From: Betaproteobacteria bacterium
Lineage (GTDB): Bacteria; Pseudomonadota; Gammaproteobacteria; Burkholderiales; Burkholderiaceae
Assembly: GCA_015654605.1 (NCBI GenBank)
Contig: JAATGO010000294.1
Span: 1-11,928 of the forward strand
Direction of reading: 5' to 3'
DNA: 11,928 nucleotides
Positions within the stretch are counted from its first letter, which is position 1. Each line of letters starts with the position of its first letter. This document shows, one piece after another, positions 1 to 7,005 of this stretch. The notes beneath the pieces were generated by a model. That model was not told the DNA's origin. It worked only from the letters and a program-made list of their open reading frames with translations, and did no database searches. A program made the translations under genes and the position numbers.

Positions 1-53
1 AACGTGTTTTAGAGATTCACTCAGCTGCTACTGGTGAGGTGTCACTATCCTTT

Positions 54-1967
54 TTACTTGGACGACATTGTCAGTAACATATTATTGAGTCGTTTCACGA
101 AACTAGCAGGATCTGCTAGCGCACCACCTTCAGCCAAGAGTGCTTGATCGAAGAGAATGTGCGTCCAATCGTCGAATTTGGCATCTTCATATTTTAGGCG
201 TTGTACCAGAGGATGCTCAGGATTGATCTCAAGGGTAGGTTTGGTTTCCGGCGCTGCTTGGCCTGCTGCCTTGAGCATGCGTACCAGATTGCCAGACAGT
301 TCGTTTTCATCTGCCACCAGACAGGCAGGGGAATCTGTGAGGCGGAAGGTCACTCGGACGTCTTTAGCCTTGTCGCTAAGCGACGTTTTCATTTTCTCGA
401 CCAATTCCTTGAACTGTGTTTCCGTTTCTTCCTGTTGTTTCTTTTCGGTCTCGTTTTCGAGCTTGCCTAGATCCAGGCCACCTTTGGCAACTGACGCCAA
501 TTCTTTACCTTCTGCTTCTTGCAGGAAGGATAGCATCCATTCATCGACACGATCTGTCAGCAACAGGACTTCGATCCCTTTTTTACTGAAAATTTCCAGA
601 TGAGGACTATTTTTCGCAGCATGATAATTTTCAGCAGTGACGTAGTAAATTTTATCTTGGCCTTCTTTCATGCGACCAATGTAATCTGCGAATGAGACAT
701 TTTGCACATCACTATCGTTATATGTTGATGCAAATCTCAGCAATTTACTGATACGTTCTTTATTGATGGCATCTTCACCAATACCTTCTTTGAGTACCTG
801 ACCAAACTCGGACCAGAAGCTTGCATACTTGTCTTTTTTCTCTTGCTCATCGCTATTGGCTAATTCTTCCAGCAGGCTAAGTACACGCTTGGTTGATCCT
901 TCGCGAATTGCTTTGACATCACGAGACTCTTGCAGAATTTCACGCGAGACATTCAGTGGTAGGTCGCTGGAATCAATGACGCCTTTGACGAAACGCAGAT
1001 AGACTGGCATAAGCTGTTCAGCATCATCCATGATGAATACGCGTTTGACATACAGTTTGATACCACCGCGCTTATTGCGATCCCACATATCAAAAGGAGC
1101 ACGTGCAGGGATATACAGCAATTGTATGTATTCATTACGACCTTCAACCCGATTATGGGTATAGGTCAGTGGTGCGCCAAAGTCATGAGAGATATGTTTG
1201 TAAAACTCTTCGTATTGCTCAGGTGTGATGTCAGACTTGCTTCGTGTCCATAAAGCACTAGCCTGATTGACAGTTTCCATCTCATCCTTGACGACATTTT
1301 CTTTCTTTTCTTCATCCCATTCTTCTTTGTGCATCAGGATGGGTAGGGAAATGTGGTCAGAATATTTGCGAATGATGGATTTGAGTTTCCACGAGGAGAG
1401 GAAATCGTCCTCCCCTTCGCGTAGATGCAGGATGATGTCGGTACCGCGGGTCGGTTTGTCGATGGTTTCTACTACAAATTCTCCGGCGCCTTCAGATTCC
1501 CAGCGCACGCCTTCATTGGCGGGCGTTCCGGCGCGTCGAGTTTCGACAGTCATCTTATCTGCAACGATAAAGCCAGAATAAAATCCGACACCAAACTGGC
1601 CAATCAGGGCAGCATCTTTTTGCTGGTCGCCTGAGAGGTTTGAAAAGAATTCTTTGGTTCCCGATTTGGCGATTGTCCCCAGATGAGAAATCGTTTCTTC
1701 GCGGTTCATGCCGATACCGTTATCTGAAATAGTAATGGTGCGTGCTGCTTTGTCGAAGGAAATGCTAATTTTTAGTTCTGGGTCATCTTCAAATAAGGCA
1801 CTGTTATTGATTGCTTCAAACCGGAGTTTATCGGCGGCATCTGATGCATTAGAGACGAGTTCTCGTAGAAAGATTTCCTTGTTTGAATACAAGGAATGGA
1901 TCATCAGTTGTAACAGTTGTGTGACTTCAGTTTGGAAACCAAGGGTTTGCTTTTCAGTGGTTGTCAT
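54..1967 (-). CDS. htpG: Molecular chaperone HtpG (bacterial Hsp90)
   Basis: Cytosolic ATP-dependent chaperone of the Hsp90 family, 637 residues, slightly longer than the E. coli protein and apparently complete. The N-terminal GHKL ATPase domain spans roughly residues 1-220. It carries the [12 protein letters not shown] box (E36 as the likely general base, N40 for Mg/ATP), SDNGIGM (D82 contacts adenine), the lid region around [11 protein letters not shown] (97-107) and the glycine-rich [10 protein letters not shown] (from 123). The middle domain follows, including the catalytic-loop region around [11 protein letters not shown], and then the C-terminal dimerisation domain ending in MLLTMSSK. 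The start is well supported: on the minus strand AAGAGGAA (1971-1978) lies a few bases before the ATG. It is transcribed alone from a sigma-32-like promoter at 2012-2040, as expected for a heat-shock gene. No truncation or missing active-site residue is seen. Family and function are certain. Confidence 0.98.
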   Translation of the reverse strand: MTTTEKQTLGFQTEVTQLLQLMIHSLYSNKEIFLRELVSNASDAADKLRFEAINNSALFEDDPELKISISFDKAARTITISDNGIGMNREETISHLGTIAKSGTKEFFSNLSGDQQKDAALIGQFGVGFYSGFIVADKMTVETRRAGTPANEGVRWESEGAGEFVVETIDKPTRGTDIILHLREGEDDFLSSWKLKSIIRKYSDHISLPILMHKEEWDEEKKENVVKDEMETVNQASALWTRSKSDITPEQYEEFYKHISHDFGAPLTYTHNRVEGRNEYIQLLYIPARAPFDMWDRNKRGGIKLYVKRVFIMDDAEQLMPVYLRFVKGVIDSSDLPLNVSREILQESRDVKAIREGSTKRVLSLLEELANSDEQEKKDKYASFWSEFGQVLKEGIGEDAINKERISKLLRFASTYNDSDVQNVSFADYIGRMKEGQDKIYYVTAENYHAAKNSPHLEIFSKKGIEVLLLTDRVDEWMLSFLQEAEGKELASVAKGGLDLGKLENETEKKQQEETETQFKELVEKMKTSLSDKAKDVRVTFRLTDSPACLVADENELSGNLVRMLKAAGQAAPETKPTLEINPEHPLVQRLKYEDAKFDDWTHILFDQALLAEGGALADPASFVKRLNNMLLTMSSK

Positions 1968-2011
1968 TTTTTCCTCTTTAGTTCAAAGAACGTGGTTTTA
2001 TATTTGTTCGA

Positions 2012-2040
2012 ATATGGGGATACGGTGCGTGCTGCACAAG
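2012..2040 (-). promoter_or_regulatory. Sigma-32 (heat-shock) promoter of htpG
   Basis: Read on the minus strand, CTTGTGC (2040-2034) is followed after 14 bases by CCCCATAT (2019-2012). The known RpoH consensus is CTTGAAA, a 13-15 base spacer, then CCCCATNT. The -10 matches at every fixed position and the -35 keeps the CTTG core. Initiation would fall near 2004, giving a leader of about 37 bases before the htpG start. Placement directly upstream of an Hsp90 gene makes the call convincing, though no transcript start is known. Confidence 0.75.
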
Positions 2041-2208
2041 TCCAGTATGAGGACTCTTTGTAGAGAAACTAACTCCACAGAACTCGCCCGACAGGAGCAG
2101 AAGCGCGCGTATTGTACGGATAATGTGGGTGTTTTATGGAATTTCAACTGTGGATGTCATATTTTGTGTAGAAATATGAGAGCATTGATGAAATGAGCTC
2201 GAGTCTGG

Positions 2209-3696
2209 TTAGCGCCCCAGTTTTTGTTCAAAAAATTGCCATATGCCGGGATCCTGCATGTTGGCGATATTGATTCGCATCCAGCTGGAAGGAAGCTGAC
2301 GTGGAGAAAATAGGCTGCCAGGAGCGAGCAAAAAGCCTTGTTGTAGGGCTTCCTCCGTCAATACATTGGTATCACAGCGGGCATTTGCCCAGATAAACAT
2401 GCCGGCAAGAGGTGTTACGTCGATCCGAAATCCAACCTGCTCTAATCGGCGTAACACGTTTTCACGGGTACTGGCCAGGTGCGTACGCAGCCGCTCTACA
2501 TGCTTACGGTAATGCCCGTCAGAGAGAATTTTATAGACGAGGCGTTCCCCGATTTCAGATGTTGTCATAGCCGAGAGCACTTTCCGGTCAGCCAGATCAC
2601 GCGCCAGCGCGGTTGACGTGGCAATAAAGCCTACTCTGAGGTTAGCTGACAATGTTTTGGAAAAACTGCTCATATAAATCACCCTTTGTAACTGATCCAG
2701 AGCGGCAATGCGGGTACCTGCTTGTACGGCGGCACCGGGATGCATGTCGCAATAAATATCATCTTCCACAATCATGAAGTCGTGTTCTTCGGCTAATTTC
2801 AATATTTGAAAGGCTTTGGCCGCTGAAAGTGATGATGAACTAGGGTTATGTAGAATGGAGTTAATGACATAAAGTTTGGGGCGATGTTGCGCTGCGAGTT
2901 CTGTCAGGAGGGCAATATCAGGCCCGTCGGCTAGGCGAGGGATGCCGATAACTTTGGCACCCATAGTGGCAAAGGAGCCAAACATCAGGAACCAGGCGGG
3001 GTCATCGACAAAAATAACATCTCCGGGCTGAAGAAAATGGCGCGCAACAATATCCAATGCCTGAGTGACGCCCGCTGTCATCAGTATCTGTTCAGGAGAG
3101 GCCATAACCTCAAGTTCAGCTAATTTCAATTGCAATTGCTGGCGTAATGGCAAAAATCCCTGGGGGGTACCGTAGCTCAGCAACAAAGACTGATGTTGTC
3201 TGCCAATTGTGCGCAGTCCATCCGCAATCAGGCTGCCATCTAGCCATTCTGGCGGCAGAAGGCCGCTACCCGGCATTTTTTGCGAAGGCATTTGACGCAG
3301 CATGTTGCGTATCAACCAGACCACATCAAGCTGTGATGTGGCGCTATCGATGCTGTGTTGGTTATACGTTGTAGCGATACCAGGCGAGCGTTCACGGACA
3401 TAGAACCCAGAACCACGTCGAGATTCCAGAAATCCAGTTCCCACCAGGCGATCATAGGCCTCGACGACGGTAAAACGCGATACATGATGTGTTGCGGCAA
3501 ATTGCCGTATGGATGGCATGCGAGCTCCAGTACGCAGAAGCTTATCGTTGATGCGAGATTGCACCATACGTACGATTTGCTCAATCAAGGTGTCGCCACT
3601 TTCCCTGGAAATGAGGGACGACCAAGTCTCCATATCTGATACAGGTGGGGTTGATGATGCAGGAAGAGGGAGCATGGGCTTTTTTGTACTGGTCAT
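2209..3696 (-). CDS. MocR-family (GntR-aminotransferase) transcriptional regulator
   Basis: PLP-dependent regulator of the MocR subfamily of GntR, 495 residues from the ATG at 3696. A winged-helix domain (about 34-103) contains the ARMPSIRQFAATHHVSRFTVVEAYDRL helix-turn-helix and the wing RRGSGFYV. After a linker of some 40-50 residues comes a complete fold-type I aminotransferase domain. It retains HNPSS (N284), EDDIY (D312, pairs with the PLP pyridine nitrogen), SSFSKTLS (K347, Schiff-base lysine) and MRINIA (R474, carboxylate binding), so it should bind PLP and an amino-acid-like ligand. It is divergent from the dehydratase gene, so that gene and those downstream are the obvious targets, along with itself. 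Start choice is uncertain: an upstream in-frame TTG at 3714 would add six residues, and neither start has a clear Shine-Dalgarno. Relatives regulate GABA, taurine, ectoine, PLP or D-alanine genes; the ligand here cannot be read from sequence. Confidence 0.9.
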   Translation of the reverse strand: MTSTKKPMLPLPASSTPPVSDMETWSSLISRESGDTLIEQIVRMVQSRINDKLLRTGARMPSIRQFAATHHVSRFTVVEAYDRLVGTGFLESRRGSGFYVRERSPGIATTYNQHSIDSATSQLDVVWLIRNMLRQMPSQKMPGSGLLPPEWLDGSLIADGLRTIGRQHQSLLLSYGTPQGFLPLRQQLQLKLAELEVMASPEQILMTAGVTQALDIVARHFLQPGDVIFVDDPAWFLMFGSFATMGAKVIGIPRLADGPDIALLTELAAQHRPKLYVINSILHNPSSSSLSAAKAFQILKLAEEHDFMIVEDDIYCDMHPGAAVQAGTRIAALDQLQRVIYMSSFSKTLSANLRVGFIATSTALARDLADRKVLSAMTTSEIGERLVYKILSDGHYRKHVERLRTHLASTRENVLRRLEQVGFRIDVTPLAGMFIWANARCDTNVLTEEALQQGFLLAPGSLFSPRQLPSSWMRINIANMQDPGIWQFFEQKLGR

Positions 3697-3729
3697 TTTG
3701 CCGTGACAATGCAAGTCATTATGTTGAAA

Positions 3730-3781
3730 ACTGTACTGGTACTGTATATGGGATTGTCAGGTAGGATAACTGTCATTGTCA
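3730..3781. promoter_or_regulatory. Repeat array, candidate MocR operator
   Basis: The divergent intergenic region holds five copies of an A[CT]TGT heptamer in the same orientation: ACTGTAC at 3730, ACTGTAT at 3741, ATTGTCA at 3753, ACTGTCA at 3769 and ATTGTCA at 3775. The first three are spaced 11 and 12 bases apart, about one helical turn. MocR regulators of the GabR and PdxR kind are known to bind directly repeated sites in the divergent region beside their targets. The GTAC-TG-GTAC palindrome at 3733-3742 overlaps the first two copies. Operator function is inferred. I could not place convincing -35/-10 pairs for either direction. Confidence 0.45.
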
Positions 3782-3808
3782 AATTATCTTTTTTACTACG
3801 GATATCGT

Positions 3809-4813
3809 ATGTCAACATTATTACCTAACAAAGCAGAAATAGAAGCTGCCGCAGCAACAGTATATGCAGCAATGCCAGCGACACCACAGTATTCACGGCC
3901 CTTGCTGAATCAGTGTTTACAAGCGGAAGTCTGGGTGAAACATGAAAACCATACGCCGACAGGCTCTTTCAAATTGCGTGGTGGCTTGGTATATATGCGG
4001 CACTTAGCTGAAGCGCCTGAAAGAGCGCACGGTGTGATTGCGGCAACACGTGGTAATCATGGGCAGTCGGTAGGGTTTTCCGCACAACGAAATGGTTTTT
4101 CGGCGACCGTGATTGTGCCGAAAGGAAATAGTTGCGAGAAAAATGCATCGATGCGTGCATTGGGGGTGGAGTTGGTAGAGCATGGCAACGAGTTTCAGGA
4201 AAGCCGGGAGTATGCGGCGCAGTTAGCACGGCAGCAGGGTTTGCATTTGATTCCATCGTTTCATCCACATCTCGTTAGCGGTGTGGCGACAGCCTGGATG
4301 GAACTTTTGTTGGCAAATCCAGATTTGGACGTATTATTTGTCCCGATTGGTCAGGGATCAGGCATATGTGCTGCCGTGGCAGCGCGTGCTGCATTGGGAT
4401 TGCGCACCAGAATCATTGGGGTGGTGTCCTCTCATGCGCTTGCCTATGGATTGTCGTTTGCACAGAAAAAGAGAGTGGAATCTCCGGTAACGACTGTGAT
4501 TGCAGATGGCATGGCATGTCGCATTCCTGACGAAGCCGCCTTATCCATCATTTGGGAGCATGTTGAAGATGTGGTAGCTGTGAGTGACGATGAAGTGGCG
4601 GCAGCCATGAAGTTGTACTTTACCGCGACCCATAATGTGGCCGAGGGTGCGGGTGCGGCATCACTTGCAGCAGCCATGAAGTTTCGGCAACGGTTTTTAC
4701 GGCAAAAAATCGGACTGATGTTGTCTGGAGGCAACGTGGATCACGACATGTTTGCCGAGATATTGCTACGCACGACAACAATCACAAATTGGGAAGAAAG
4801 ATGTGTCGCATAA
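3809..4813 (+). CDS. Fold-type II PLP serine/threonine dehydratase-like enzyme
   Basis: 334-residue member of the tryptophan synthase beta / threonine dehydratase family. Such enzymes eliminate water and ammonia from hydroxy-amino acids via an enamine to give a 2-oxo acid. Visible motifs are the Schiff-base lysine K55 in PTGSFKLRGG, the substrate and carboxylate loop ATRGNHGQS (79-87), a glycine-rich phosphate loop GQGSG (181-185), THNVAEGAGAASL (274-286) and the C-terminal SGGNVD (306-311) near the pyridine nitrogen. There is no ACT regulatory domain, so it resembles catabolic rather than biosynthetic (IlvA-type) enzymes in length. The phosphate loop departs from the GGGGL typical of classical threonine dehydratases. 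The ATG at 3809 is preferred over an in-frame TTG at 3776; only a weak GGA lies before it. It is divergent from the MocR gene and followed by RidA. The substrate is unresolved: threonine, serine, 3-hydroxyaspartate or an ectoine-pathway intermediate are all possible. Confidence 0.88.
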   Translation: MSTLLPNKAEIEAAAATVYAAMPATPQYSRPLLNQCLQAEVWVKHENHTPTGSFKLRGGLVYMRHLAEAPERAHGVIAATRGNHGQSVGFSAQRNGFSATVIVPKGNSCEKNASMRALGVELVEHGNEFQESREYAAQLARQQGLHLIPSFHPHLVSGVATAWMELLLANPDLDVLFVPIGQGSGICAAVAARAALGLRTRIIGVVSSHALAYGLSFAQKKRVESPVTTVIADGMACRIPDEAALSIIWEHVEDVVAVSDDEVAAAMKLYFTATHNVAEGAGAASLAAAMKFRQRFLRQKIGLMLSGGNVDHDMFAEILLRTTTITNWEERCVA

Positions 4814-4852
4814 AATATAAAGGATATAAGGGAGGGAAGTGGCAGTAAGAGA

Positions 4853-4890
4853 GAGGCAATGGACAATGTTATTGCCTCGTGAAAGTTTTT
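4853..4890 (+). terminator. Hairpin with delayed T-run between dehydratase and ridA-like gene
   Basis: GAGGCAAT (4853-4860) and ATTGCCTC (4871-4878) form a perfect 8-bp stem around a 10-base loop, about 40 bases after the dehydratase stop. A run of five T follows at 4886-4890, but seven bases separate it from the stem, so it is not a textbook intrinsic terminator. It may partly terminate transcription or stabilise the 3' end of the dehydratase message. It makes simple cotranscription with the next gene less certain. Confidence 0.4.
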
Positions 4891-4936
4891 AAAAAGTGGC
4901 ATCCAAGAAACAATTCATCACATTCACTGCAGAAGT

Positions 4937-4967
4937 TTGAGTGAAGTCACATGATATTTGCGATAAT
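4937..4967 (+). promoter_or_regulatory. Possible promoter of the ridA-like gene (extended -10)
   Basis: TGCGATAAT (4959-4967) is an extended -10 element, TGn followed by GATAAT. TTGAGT (4937-4942) is a weak -35 with a spacer of 19 bases. It lies about 70 bases before the RidA start and downstream of the hairpin at 4853-4890, where a separate promoter would be expected given the 224-base gap. Found by eye only. Confidence 0.3.
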
Positions 4968-5037
4968 GGAGGTCTTTTTCAAATGTATTACTTGCCACAG
5001 AAGAATCTCGGCAAGTTGTTTTACAAAGGAATGCGGT

Positions 5038-5496
5038 ATGTCTGTCTATGAAAAACTGAAAGCACTAAATATTGAGTTGCCAGTTGTTGCCTCTCCAGCG
5101 GCTGCATATGTAATGCATGCCCAGATTGGGAATACGGTATTTTTATCGGGTCACCTGGCCAAAAAAGAGGGAAAAGTCTGGGTTGGACAGTTTGGTAAAA
5201 ATATCACGACAGAAGAAGGTAAAGCTGCCGCACGTGCAGTAGCGATTGATTTGCTGGCAACTTTACAGGATGCCTGCGGTGGCGATTTGACCCGTGTTAA
5301 ACGTGTTGTCAAATTGATGAGCCTGGTAAATTCAACCGCTGATTTTACGGAGCAGCATCTCGTTACGAATGGCGCTTCTGAATTGATAGGCGAAGTATTT
5401 GGTACGGCAGGCAAGCATGCGCGTTCAGCCTTCGGTGTGGCACAGTTACCTTTGGGTGCTTGTGTCGAAATTGAAATGATTGCTGAGATTGCTTGA
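5038..5496 (+). CDS. RidA/YjgF-family enamine/imine deaminase
   Basis: 152-residue cytosolic protein of the YjgF/YER057c/UK114 superfamily. RidA-type members hydrolyse reactive enamines and imines released by PLP dehydratases, yielding 2-oxo acid and ammonia and protecting PLP enzymes from 2-aminoacrylate. The family signature is clear: NTVFLSGHL (32-40), VKRVVKLMSLVNST (87-100), NGASELIGEVFG (111-122) and HARSAFGVAQLPLGACVEIEMIAEI (127-151). R129 aligns with catalytic R105 of E. coli RidA, and E144 with E120. It is longer than the roughly 128-residue E. coli protein and matches a 150-residue subgroup common in proteobacteria. The start at 5038 is set by AAAGGA (5025-5030), seven bases upstream, and by the typical N-terminus MSVYEKL; an in-frame ATG at 4951 is rejected. 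It follows a dehydratase whose product it could hydrolyse, and is followed by a strong terminator 10 bases after its stop. Residue 131 is Ala where E. coli has C107. Confidence 0.92.
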   Translation: MSVYEKLKALNIELPVVASPAAAYVMHAQIGNTVFLSGHLAKKEGKVWVGQFGKNITTEEGKAAARAVAIDLLATLQDACGGDLTRVKRVVKLMSLVNSTADFTEQHLVTNGASELIGEVFGTAGKHARSAFGVAQLPLGACVEIEMIAEIA

Positions 5497-5506
5497 CCAT
5501 TTTGTG

Positions 5507-5541
5507 GTGATAGTCTGACTGTTGTGAGGCTATCGCTTTTT
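5507..5541 (+). terminator. Intrinsic terminator after the ridA-like gene
   Basis: GTGATAGTCT (5507-5516) pairs with AGGCTATCGC (5527-5536) over 10 positions, two of them G-U in RNA, around a 10-base loop. Five T follow immediately (5537-5541). This is a good rho-independent terminator, yet the aminotransferase start lies only 22 bases beyond it. Expression of that gene would need readthrough or relief of termination. Confidence 0.7.
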
Positions 5542-5557
5542 CTTACCTTTTTGTAAG
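5542..5557 (+). other. Small hairpin just before the aminotransferase start
   Basis: CTTAC (5542-5546) and GTAAG (5553-5557) pair around a pyrimidine loop CTTTTT, ending five bases before the ATG at 5563. The only weak ribosome-binding candidate for that gene, TAAG, lies within the 3' arm. The stem is short, and any effect on translation is speculative. Confidence 0.3.
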
Positions 5558-5562
5558 CTTTT

Positions 5563-6756
5563 ATGAAATCCGAGCATATCCATTCCATGCAGTGGAATTT
5601 TTCCCAACGGTCACGTCAACTACAAAGTTCAGCAATTCGTGAAATTCTCAAGATCACGATGCGGCCAGAGGTGACGTCGTTTGCCGGTGGTTTACCCTCG
5701 CCAGAGACGTTTCCTGTCGAGCATATGCGTATTGCTTTTGATAAGGTGTTATCGGAGCAGGGTAAGGTTGCTTTGCAATACGGCCCCAGTGATGGCTACG
5801 CACCGTTACGAGCCTGGGTGGCAGATAGTCTGTCGACCAATAGCGTGCAGATAGTGCCGGAGCAGGTGTTGATGGTGTCGGGGTCGCAGCAAGGGCTGGA
5901 TTTGCTAGGGAAAGTGTTGATTGATGAGGGCAGCAAGGTGCTGGTGGAAACACCAAGTTATCTGGGTGCCTTGCAGGCGTTTTCGCTCTATGGGCCAGAA
6001 TTCGTTTCGGTACCGGGTGATGAAGGAGGGCTGATACCTGATGAGATCAATAGCCTGGGGCAGGGTGCGCGTTTACTGTATGCCTTACCAAATTTCCAGA
6101 ATCCAACTGGCCGTACGTTGTCGCTGGAGCGGCGATTGGCGCTGGTGGAGGTATGTGCTCGCTTTGGTATCCCATTAATTGAGGATAATCCTTATGGTGA
6201 TTTGAGTTACCGCAATGAGCCTTTACCAAAGATGCTCAATATGAATCCAGATGGCGTGATTTATATGGGATCTTTTTCCAAGGTGTTGACGCCGGGTATT
6301 CGTCTCGGTTACGTAGTGGCACCCATACCATTGATCCAGAAACTGGAGCAGGCCAAACAAGCTGCGGATTTGCATACGGCACAGCTGACGCAGATGGTGG
6401 TGTATGAAACCATCAAGGATGGTTTCCTGGTATCACATATTCCTACTATTCGAAAACTGTATGCCGACCAATGTGAAGTCATGTTGCAGGCATTGGCAAC
6501 ATATTTCCCATCGGGCGCTAGCTGGACAAAGCCAGAGGGAGGCATGTTTATCTGGGTGACATTGCCTGCGCATATAGATAGCACACAGCTACTTGCTGAA
6601 GCAGTTGAGCAGTTGGTTGCCTTTGTACCTGGTGAGCCATTTTATGCCGGTACACCACAAAAGAATACTTTGCGGCTCAGTTTTGTGACCGTGCCACCAG
6701 AAAAAATCCGTGCCGGTATAGAGCGTTTAGGCAAGTTGATTGCTGCCAAATTGTAA
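5563..6756 (+). CDS. Fold-type I PLP aminotransferase, LysN/AadAT-like
   Basis: 397-residue class I/II aminotransferase resembling 2-aminoadipate/kynurenine/aromatic aminotransferases of the LysN type. It would move an amino group between an amino acid and 2-oxoglutarate or another oxo acid in the cytosol. Visible elements are the N-terminal SFAGGLPSPETFP (39-51) characteristic of this subgroup, QYGPSDGYAPLR (72-83), SGSQQGLDLL (106-115), NFQNPTG (N180), EDNPYGDL (D208, Y211), GSFSKVLTPGIRLGY (K240 Schiff base, R247 phosphate contact) and NTLRLSF (R371, substrate carboxylate). Length is normal and nothing is missing. The ATG at 5563 lacks a Shine-Dalgarno; an in-frame ATG at 5587 is possible but equally unsupported. 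It sits right after a terminator and shares direction with the dehydratase and RidA genes, suggesting a shared pathway. Substrate specificity cannot be assigned; branched-chain, aromatic or aminoadipate substrates are all known for relatives. Confidence 0.93.
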   Translation: MKSEHIHSMQWNFSQRSRQLQSSAIREILKITMRPEVTSFAGGLPSPETFPVEHMRIAFDKVLSEQGKVALQYGPSDGYAPLRAWVADSLSTNSVQIVPEQVLMVSGSQQGLDLLGKVLIDEGSKVLVETPSYLGALQAFSLYGPEFVSVPGDEGGLIPDEINSLGQGARLLYALPNFQNPTGRTLSLERRLALVEVCARFGIPLIEDNPYGDLSYRNEPLPKMLNMNPDGVIYMGSFSKVLTPGIRLGYVVAPIPLIQKLEQAKQAADLHTAQLTQMVVYETIKDGFLVSHIPTIRKLYADQCEVMLQALATYFPSGASWTKPEGGMFIWVTLPAHIDSTQLLAEAVEQLVAFVPGEPFYAGTPQKNTLRLSFVTVPPEKIRAGIERLGKLIAAKL

Positions 6757-6787
6757 TACTGATTGTGTAATGCTATCGTGATAATAA

Positions 6788-6844
6788 TTGCCAAGCCTCA
6801 AGTCGATGAGGTCACATATTTTTACTTTGGATGAGGCTTGGCAA
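6788..6844. repeat. 13-bp perfect inverted repeat downstream of the aminotransferase gene
   Basis: TTGCCAAGCCTCA (6788-6800) is perfectly complementary to TGAGGCTTGGCAA (6832-6844), with a 31-base interval. The interval contains a second TGAGG (6807-6811) that can instead pair with CCTCA (6796-6800), followed by a T-run at 6818-6822. So a long stem and a short CCTCA/TGAGG hairpin are mutually exclusive. It lies about 30 bases after the aminotransferase stop and may end that transcript, but no U-run directly follows the long stem on either strand. Confidence 0.55.
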
Positions 6845-6969
6845 AATAAGAGTTGAAAATAAAAGTTGAAATAATAACTAGATTAATTGGACAGGATTTC
6901 TTTTTGTACATTTCTAGATTGTCATATGGAATGACTCCTTACTGCTGATAAAAAATATCAACAGAGACT
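6845..6969. other. AT-rich non-coding spacer upstream of the hsp20 promoter
   Basis: No open reading frame of note. It holds a direct repeat AGTTGAAA at 6851 and 6864, CTAGATT at 6878 and 6914, and two small inverted repeats: GTCAT/ATGAC (6921-6935, five-base loop) and TGATA/TATCA (6946-6960, A5 loop). Any of these could be regulator sites for hsp20, but nothing specific is recognised. Confidence 0.4.
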
Positions 6970-6997
6970 CTTGAAATAGCAAAGTACGCTCGTATAT
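6970..6997 (+). promoter_or_regulatory. Sigma-32-like promoter of hsp20
   Basis: CTTGAAA (6970-6976) is an exact match to the RpoH -35 consensus. Thirteen bases later TCGTATAT (6990-6997) stands where CCCCATNT is expected. It agrees at C2 and in the A-T-n-T half but lacks the C-run. Initiation would fall near 7003-7005, directly before the first leader hairpin (7006). Context strongly favours a heat-shock promoter; the weak -10 keeps confidence moderate. Confidence 0.55.
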
Positions 6998-7005
6998 TCT
7001 CATCA

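Noticed and set aside
15..44. CACTCA / TGAGGTG bulged stem as an htpG terminator
   Set aside because: The stem is short and interrupted, and no T-run follows on the minus strand.
1708..2196. Plus-strand 162-residue reading frame across the htpG start and upstream region
   Set aside because: It is mostly antisense to htpG, covers the sigma-32 promoter, and shows low-complexity serine-rich translation typical of a shadow frame.
2041..2208. Possible small gene or terminator between the mocR stop and the htpG promoter
   Set aside because: No coding-like frame with a ribosome site and no clear stem with a T-run were found; it appears to be plain spacer.
3697..3714. TTG start of the MocR gene adding six residues
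   Set aside because: No Shine-Dalgarno and no conserved residues in the extension; the ATG at 3696 is simpler, although its own SD is also poor.
4839..4892. 17-codon GTG frame after a GGGAGGG stretch, overlapping the 4853-4890 hairpin, as a leader peptide
   Set aside because: The spacing to the purine run is only about three bases, there is no run of informative codons, and a frame this short is likely by chance.
4951..5037. 29-residue N-terminal extension of the RidA-like protein with cysteine-rich character
   Set aside because: AAAGGA at 5025-5030 is correctly spaced for the ATG at 5038, and MSVYEKL is a typical family N-terminus; the extension resembles untranslated leader.
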